From assembly GCA_963978905.1 (NCBI GenBank), contig OZ022260.1, positions 46,955,551-47,019,550 on the forward strand: 64,000 nucleotides of DNA, in the 5' to 3' direction. Each line of letters starts with the position of its first letter. Within the stretch, counting starts at the first letter, position 1. The stretch is from Trichostrongylus colubriformis. Its lineage: Eukaryota; Nematoda; Chromadorea; Rhabditida; Trichostrongylidae. A program made the position numbers and the translations under genes. Positions 60,056 through 64,000 of this stretch are shown here, in pieces. The notes below the pieces were generated by a model that was not told the origin of the DNA, made no database searches, and worked only from the letters and a program-made list of their open reading frames with translations.

Positions 60056-60980
60056 TCATTTTTGGTAGCAGTGCTGTTTGAAAAAGGAAAGGTAGGCGTT
60101 GTTACCATGGCTTGCATACGATAAGAAATTCCGAGCAGTTTCCACACAGTCCAACAAATCCGCCATCGCTGAGTTCTGGGTGCGGCAAAAGTATTGACCG
60201 CCTAATCGAGCTTTGCATCTCTGTTCCTCGTACTCGACAGAGGGCAACTGTTTTGCAAGATAGGATGTGCTGCCTTCCTCGATCTGCACTGTACGACAAG
60301 TCTCGCCAGCTAGACTGCCAGTGTATCCGCATGTCTTCGTAGATACTATTAATAACGGTAAGATGATGATGTCCTCGGCAGGAGGAGCGAAATGAGTAAC
60401 CGTTTGAGTCACTGACCACCCTTTTATAGGCTCTTATCAGAGCAACTTGACAATTAAAATACCAGTAGAACGTGGCACAATATCCTAAGGCCGCAGTCAT
60501 ACTTTGCGCCGACAGGGCGTGGCGGCGTTCACAGACAGCGAGGAGGAGTGGCACGGAGAAGATGCAGAGACGGCGAGACAGGGTGGCATAGGCGAAGACG
60601 CAGAAAACGCAGCCACGCCCTGCCGCCGGCACCGCACTGTATGAACGCAGCCTAACAATCGCGGGGCAGGACACAGACAGGCACACGACGTGGCAAAGGA
60701 ACGAAAGCAAAACAACGATACGATCAAACTACCATGTTTCTTCAGCATAAGGATTGCCTTCTTCAAGTCAGTGATTTGGAGTGGAAATCCTTTGGGAGTC
60801 GTCGAAGAGAAAATGTCGACAAAGAGAAAAATCCTTGGCTTCCGACCTGACCCAGATTCCCCTCCATCGCACTCCCTCAACAGGCACATGACGTCTTCAC
60901 CAACACTGTTAAATTCTTCGGTATCCACAACAAGGTCTTCATACATTGCCCTTGAGGAATCGCTGTGATGGTATCGGTAA
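60056..60980 (-). CDS. Unidentified protein, two phase-compatible exons (partial)
   Basis: I do not recognise this gene. The upstream exon ends at 60733 (donor catg|gtagtt) and starts somewhere near 60950-61020. It reads MYEDLVVDTEEFNSVGEDVM ... RKPRIFLFVDIFSSTTPKGF ... LQITDLKKAILMLKKHG. The next exon starts at about 60346 (acceptor ttattaatag) and, joined in phase, continues VSTKTCGYTGSLAGETC ... MADLLDCVETARNFLSYASHG. It then either meets a donor (catg|gtaaca near 60110) or runs to TGA at 60056. The hydrophobic strand IFLFVDIFSS followed by a helix DLKKAILMLKK suggests a Rossmann-like or von Willebrand A fold, a pattern also seen in Ku80, but that is weak. The intron carries a MITE (60486-60654). 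Expression is unproven. Confidence 0.4.
60486..60654. repeat. MITE, TTAGGC(T/C)GCG family
   Basis: Left ctaaggccgcagtcatactt and right actgtatgaacgcagcctaa. Inner arms gacagggcgtggcggcgttc and acgcagccacgccctgccgc. Very close in layout to 20991-21166. Lies in the putative intron between 60733 and 60346. Confidence 0.75.
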
Positions 60981-60999
60981 CCTTCAGTTTTTTCGCAGC

Positions 61000-61698
61000 T
61001 GGTGCTCGCGCCGTATTACAAGAGTGAAAGATCTCAAAGGTGCTCCTGCAGAATCTCCGGGCAGAAACCTTTTCGGCACTTCATGAGACAATGACTCCTC
61101 GGATGACTTCTGCCATAGTGGCCACGCCTATAGCAGGCTGCGTTGAAGAGTACACGGAGAATGCAAAAAGTCCAGTCTGGGGATAGATTGAACCGTGTAA
61201 TTATCCGTATACGACCCGCCTTAGACTCGTATCCGTTTAATATCATGTCAACTACTAGATGCAAAGAGTGACTGTGAATAAAGTAGTTGAAAAGGTCACC
61301 ATTTCGCTGGCATCACTCCCTAAAGGTGCCTTACCCGCTGTCGTGCCGGAGGACGCGTGAAACCTAAGCCGTTAGATTTCCGTAGTTGGCTCATTTCATT
61401 CTCGAATGAATCAAATCGAAATGCGATTTTTTCGACTGTTTCAGTGTCCTGATGCGTTTCCCAATGCGCTAGTTTCCCATTTTTGTGGCACAATTATTGC
61501 TTCACCCTGACAACGATTTCCGCCGTCGTCTTGCATCTAAACGCTCCTGTCTATACTCGGTGCGAGCTTGCCAACGACGGAAGGCCGATTGCTGACGTCA
61601 CTGTTTTCTGCCCTACGGAACTTGCATTTCAGATTTAGAGCGAATCCGGTGGCACGAAAATTTTCTAACATGCTGTTGCCGGGTAGAAAAAGCGATTC
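61000..61698. other. Interval with only weak coding hints
   Basis: A minus-strand frame at 61034-61264 ends in a Cys/His-rich stretch (CYRRGHYGRSHPRSHCLMKC) resembling a damaged zinc knuckle of a retroelement gag. No other support. The remainder shows nothing. Confidence 0.35.
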
Positions 61699-61847
61699 AC
61701 AGCTAATTTCGGAGCGCCTGATAGGGCGTGACCTACGGAGTTGGGTGAGTGGCGAGTGTGAGAGTGTGTGGCGAGGTGAGAGAGTCTGATACACGTTCAT
61801 TCAAGTCCGTGGGCAACGCCCTGTCAGGCGCGCCGAAATGGACTGTA
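61699..61847. repeat. TA-flanked MITE, copy 3
   Basis: Left cagctaatttcggagcgcct, then gatagggcgtgacctacgg. Right caacgccctgtcaggcgcgc and cgaaatggactgta. Same family as 18925-19092 and 22255-22420, with a shorter loop; the first few left bases are mutated. Confidence 0.8.
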
Positions 61848-62300
61848 GTGTGGTAGGTGTGGTCTCGCAACAAGCAAACCGCTCTTGTTTCGCAGTTATA
61901 GATACATTAGATTGAGGAAATCTCCTCTGATTATTATTTTTGAGAAGAGACAAATACGAAAAAGGGATCCGCTTAGGGTGGTCTGTTCTCTCATCCCAAA
62001 TGTTATCATGGTGATCATTTCACTTCCACCCGAAACGTCACCTCTTTGTTAGTACACCTAGTGCTGGCTAACGTTACTGCAAGCATTTCGCATTACCTGA
62101 GCGTAATGATCAATGTTTTCCCTAGAGACATCCACAACTGATAAATGTTGTTCCAGAAAGGCGGTGCACCAGTCAGTGAGAGCCTATAATACAGTCGATA
62201 TCATTTTCCTGTTGAATTAATTGAGGTAAACGTTCTCGCTCTGTTTACTCAAGCCGAGAAAACATCCATGTCTACTGTCCGTAATCCACCCCATCTAATT

Positions 62301-62725
62301 TAAAGGATCGTCTACGGAAAAATGACTTTTCAAGTTGCCCATATATTTATGTTGTATTTGCCTGTAGGCCGCATGCAAAGTTCCACGCGAAAAAATGTGA
62401 ATCCGGCCAGAATGCAGCACTATAAAGTCGTGGTCGGGTGGGCGGGACCTCCGAGTAAGTGCCCACCTCGTCGCTCACCGCCGACGGAGATTCATTGTAG
62501 GAACATAAAGTTACGTAAACAGTCCCTCTCTCCGTTTCCAACCGGGGCGAGCGGCGGGACGGGGTTTTTACTCAGAGGCCCCGCCCACCCGGCCAAGAAT
62601 GGGGTGCTGTATCTTAGCCGAATTCTCACTTTTTCGCGTGAAACTTTGCATGTGGCTCTTATTATTCAAATACAACGTAAATATAGAGGTAATAAAGAAG
62701 ATAATTCTGTGGACGATTCCTTTAA
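62301..62725. mobile_element. Foldback element copy C, with TTAA at both ends
   Basis: The left end aaaggatcgtctacggaaaa and right end gtggacgattccttt are inverted repeats and are bounded by TTAA at 62300-62303 and 62722-62725. Inner blocks atatttatgttgtatttgcc, ggccgcatgcaaagttccac, cgcgtgaaactttgcatgtg and tacaacgtaaatatagagg match copies A and B. A TTAA target duplication would suggest piggyBac-type mobilisation; this is inference. Confidence 0.8.
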
Positions 62726-62765
62726 GAAGTTCCGTACACATTTTTGATCCACTAAGGTACTAATA

Positions 62766-63614
62766 GGTTGAACCATAGTTTCTGTCACACTTTTTATTTT
62801 TCGTGGGGAAAACTGTGGAAGCTCCTGGATCATTCGGTAGTGGAAGGTATGTAAAGCGTGTGAAAAGGACTACTGATTAACACATTCATATTCTCTATGG
62901 CTTCAACTAGCAGTGAATCTACGACAAATTCGCGAGAGGTACGAAATTCACGAACATCGCCCCTGTTCCCCAGCATGCAAGGCCACTAACCGAATCAACC
63001 AGTTCATGGGCCCAGGTACTGTCTCTCATATGGCGGCAACCCGATGGCTCGATCGACTCAAATAGAAACGGAAAAAAATTTCAAAAAAAAATGTAAAGAG
63101 AAAAAACTTTTTTTTTCAAAATTTTCAGAAAAAACGTGGAACTGTTACCATCCAACACGGCAGTCACTGCCAATCTCTACTGCAAGCAATTGGACACCGC
63201 AGCCGCAAAACTTACCGGAAAAATGGACCGAGACTTTTTCCTCCACGACAACGCTCGCCCACATGTGGCAAAGTTGGCGTGTCAAAGGATCCAGGGCCTT
63301 GGTTGGACGAAACTCCACCACACACCTCAATCTTCGAACATGGCCCCAACTAACTACCACCTATTCCGTTCTCTCATCCACTTCCTCGACGGACGACAGC
63401 TCAAAGATGACGATGATCTCAAAATCGACCTCCAGATTTTCTTCGACCAGAAGTCCCCAGACTTCTACAAGCAAAGCATCTGTTATCTCCCGATTCGCTG
63501 GCAATGTATTGTTGATTATAATGGTACATACTTTGTTGACTGAAGTTAGACATAAATAAAGAAAAATAAATTTGAAATTTCTTGTCATTGTGGGACAGAA
63601 ATTATGGTTCAACC
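62766..63614 (+). mobile_element. Deleted mariner transposon (849 bp), second copy
   Basis: Terminal repeats ggttgaaccat(a)gtttctgt and acagaaattatggttcaacc, with flanking TA at 62764-62765 and 63615-63616. Same deletion structure as the copy at 46634. A 135-codon frame at 63136-63543 holds the transposase C-terminal half: FLHDNARPHVAKL keeps the second catalytic Asp, but the third catalytic position reads MAPTNYHLF (Asp to Asn). The N-terminal helix-turn-helix and first Asp are absent. It is inactive as an enzyme. Confidence 0.88.
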
Positions 63615-63616
63615 TA

Positions 63617-64000
63617 ATATTTAGAGGCGCAGCAGTCACTCCAAACCGAGCAGCCAAAGAATATGAACATTATGCATTATTTGCGGAAATTCCCAAAATT
63701 TGATATGGTATACATAGCACGGGATATGGAGCGTCAGGCCGACTCAGAATTCTCGTGTTTTGCGACGTCGCACTTTCACATACGAAACTACGACCCTGAT
63801 ACTGTGCAATGCCGTTATTTCGCGGAGCCGCGACCGTAATATTGCAGAATCGCAAATCGCAAATTCGCAAAATCTGGCGGCGTCTAAGACTGTGTATCGG
63901 CACATTCATCGCGCACGAACAAAATTTCGCGCTCGATTCTCAACGATTACGGTAGTGTGGCCGCAATCGCGTCACGCGGCTTACAGCGGTTAATAACTTT
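63617..64000. other. Right-edge interval, no gene seen
   Basis: Starts directly after the mariner copy. Contains 'gcgattctgcaatatt'-type AT/GC alternations, near-repeats 'tcgcaaatcgcaaattcgc', and no supported exon. Possibly part of another repeat cut by the window edge. Confidence 0.4.

Noticed and set aside
60733..60980. Firm assignment of the exon to Ku80 (cku-80)
   Set aside because: The resemblance is limited to one strand-helix unit; the following exon does not match Ku80 as I know it.
61034..61264. Cys/His-rich minus-strand frame resembling a retroelement zinc knuckle
   Set aside because: Spacing of Cys/His is broken and nothing else of a gag or polymerase is nearby.

Overview
This is nuclear DNA from a nematode, probably a clade V (rhabditid/strongylid, hookworm-like) species. 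The evidence is gene structure: short exons with 'ttt(c)ag' acceptors, splice acceptors 2-3 bases before start codons as expected for trans-splicing, and protein families close to C. elegans NTP, AAT and serpentine-receptor genes. I see no prokaryotic operon, rRNA, CRISPR or virus. Most open frames in the window are chance frames in introns or repeats. The real coding signal sits in a few exon sets, which I assembled by matching splice sites and codon phase.

Layout. (1) 1-667, minus strand: the first three coding exons of a GDA1/CD39-type nucleotidase, running off the left edge. (2) 668-14094: non-coding, with a LINE remnant (6.7-7.5 kb) and several inverted-repeat elements. (3) 14095-20684, plus strand: a complete 11-exon amino-acid transporter gene (SLC7 light-chain / AAT family). 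It is intact except for one missing base in exon 5. (4) 23448-32596, minus strand: a complete 7-exon gene for a Myb/SANT-like nuclear protein of 353 residues. Its first intron is 5.9 kb and packed with mobile DNA. (5) 32.6-42.3 kb: intergenic repeats. (6) 42326-48536, minus strand: dispersed exons of a seven-transmembrane serpentine (chemoreceptor-like) receptor, incomplete. (7) 48.5-60 kb: repeats, two LINE fragments on opposite strands and a short Tc1-like element. (8) 60056-60980, minus strand: two phase-compatible exons of a protein I cannot name. (9) 61-64 kb: a MITE, a foldback element and a mariner copy.

The window is rich in small DNA transposons. Families with several copies are: a TA-flanked MITE (18.9, 22.3, 61.7 kb); a MITE family with termini like TTAGGC(T/C)GCGTTCATAC (1.1, 21.0, 22.9, 26.0, 26.8, 60.5 kb); a ~400-bp foldback element (31.8, 46.6-47.9, 62.3 kb); and deleted mariner copies sharing a GGTTGAACC terminus (46.6, 62.8 kb). 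At 46.6 kb the mariner has inserted into the foldback element. Two further mariner remnants are arranged as head-to-head palindromes (30.0-30.7 and 41.7-42.3 kb).

The four recognisable genes have unrelated roles (nucleotide hydrolysis, amino-acid transport, transcription, chemosensation), so this is ordinary gene-sparse parasite-type chromosome rather than a functional cluster. I found no convincing new multi-gene system. The most useful leads are the transporter frameshift, the mirrored mariner remnants, the nested foldback/mariner locus and the unnamed exon pair at 60 kb.
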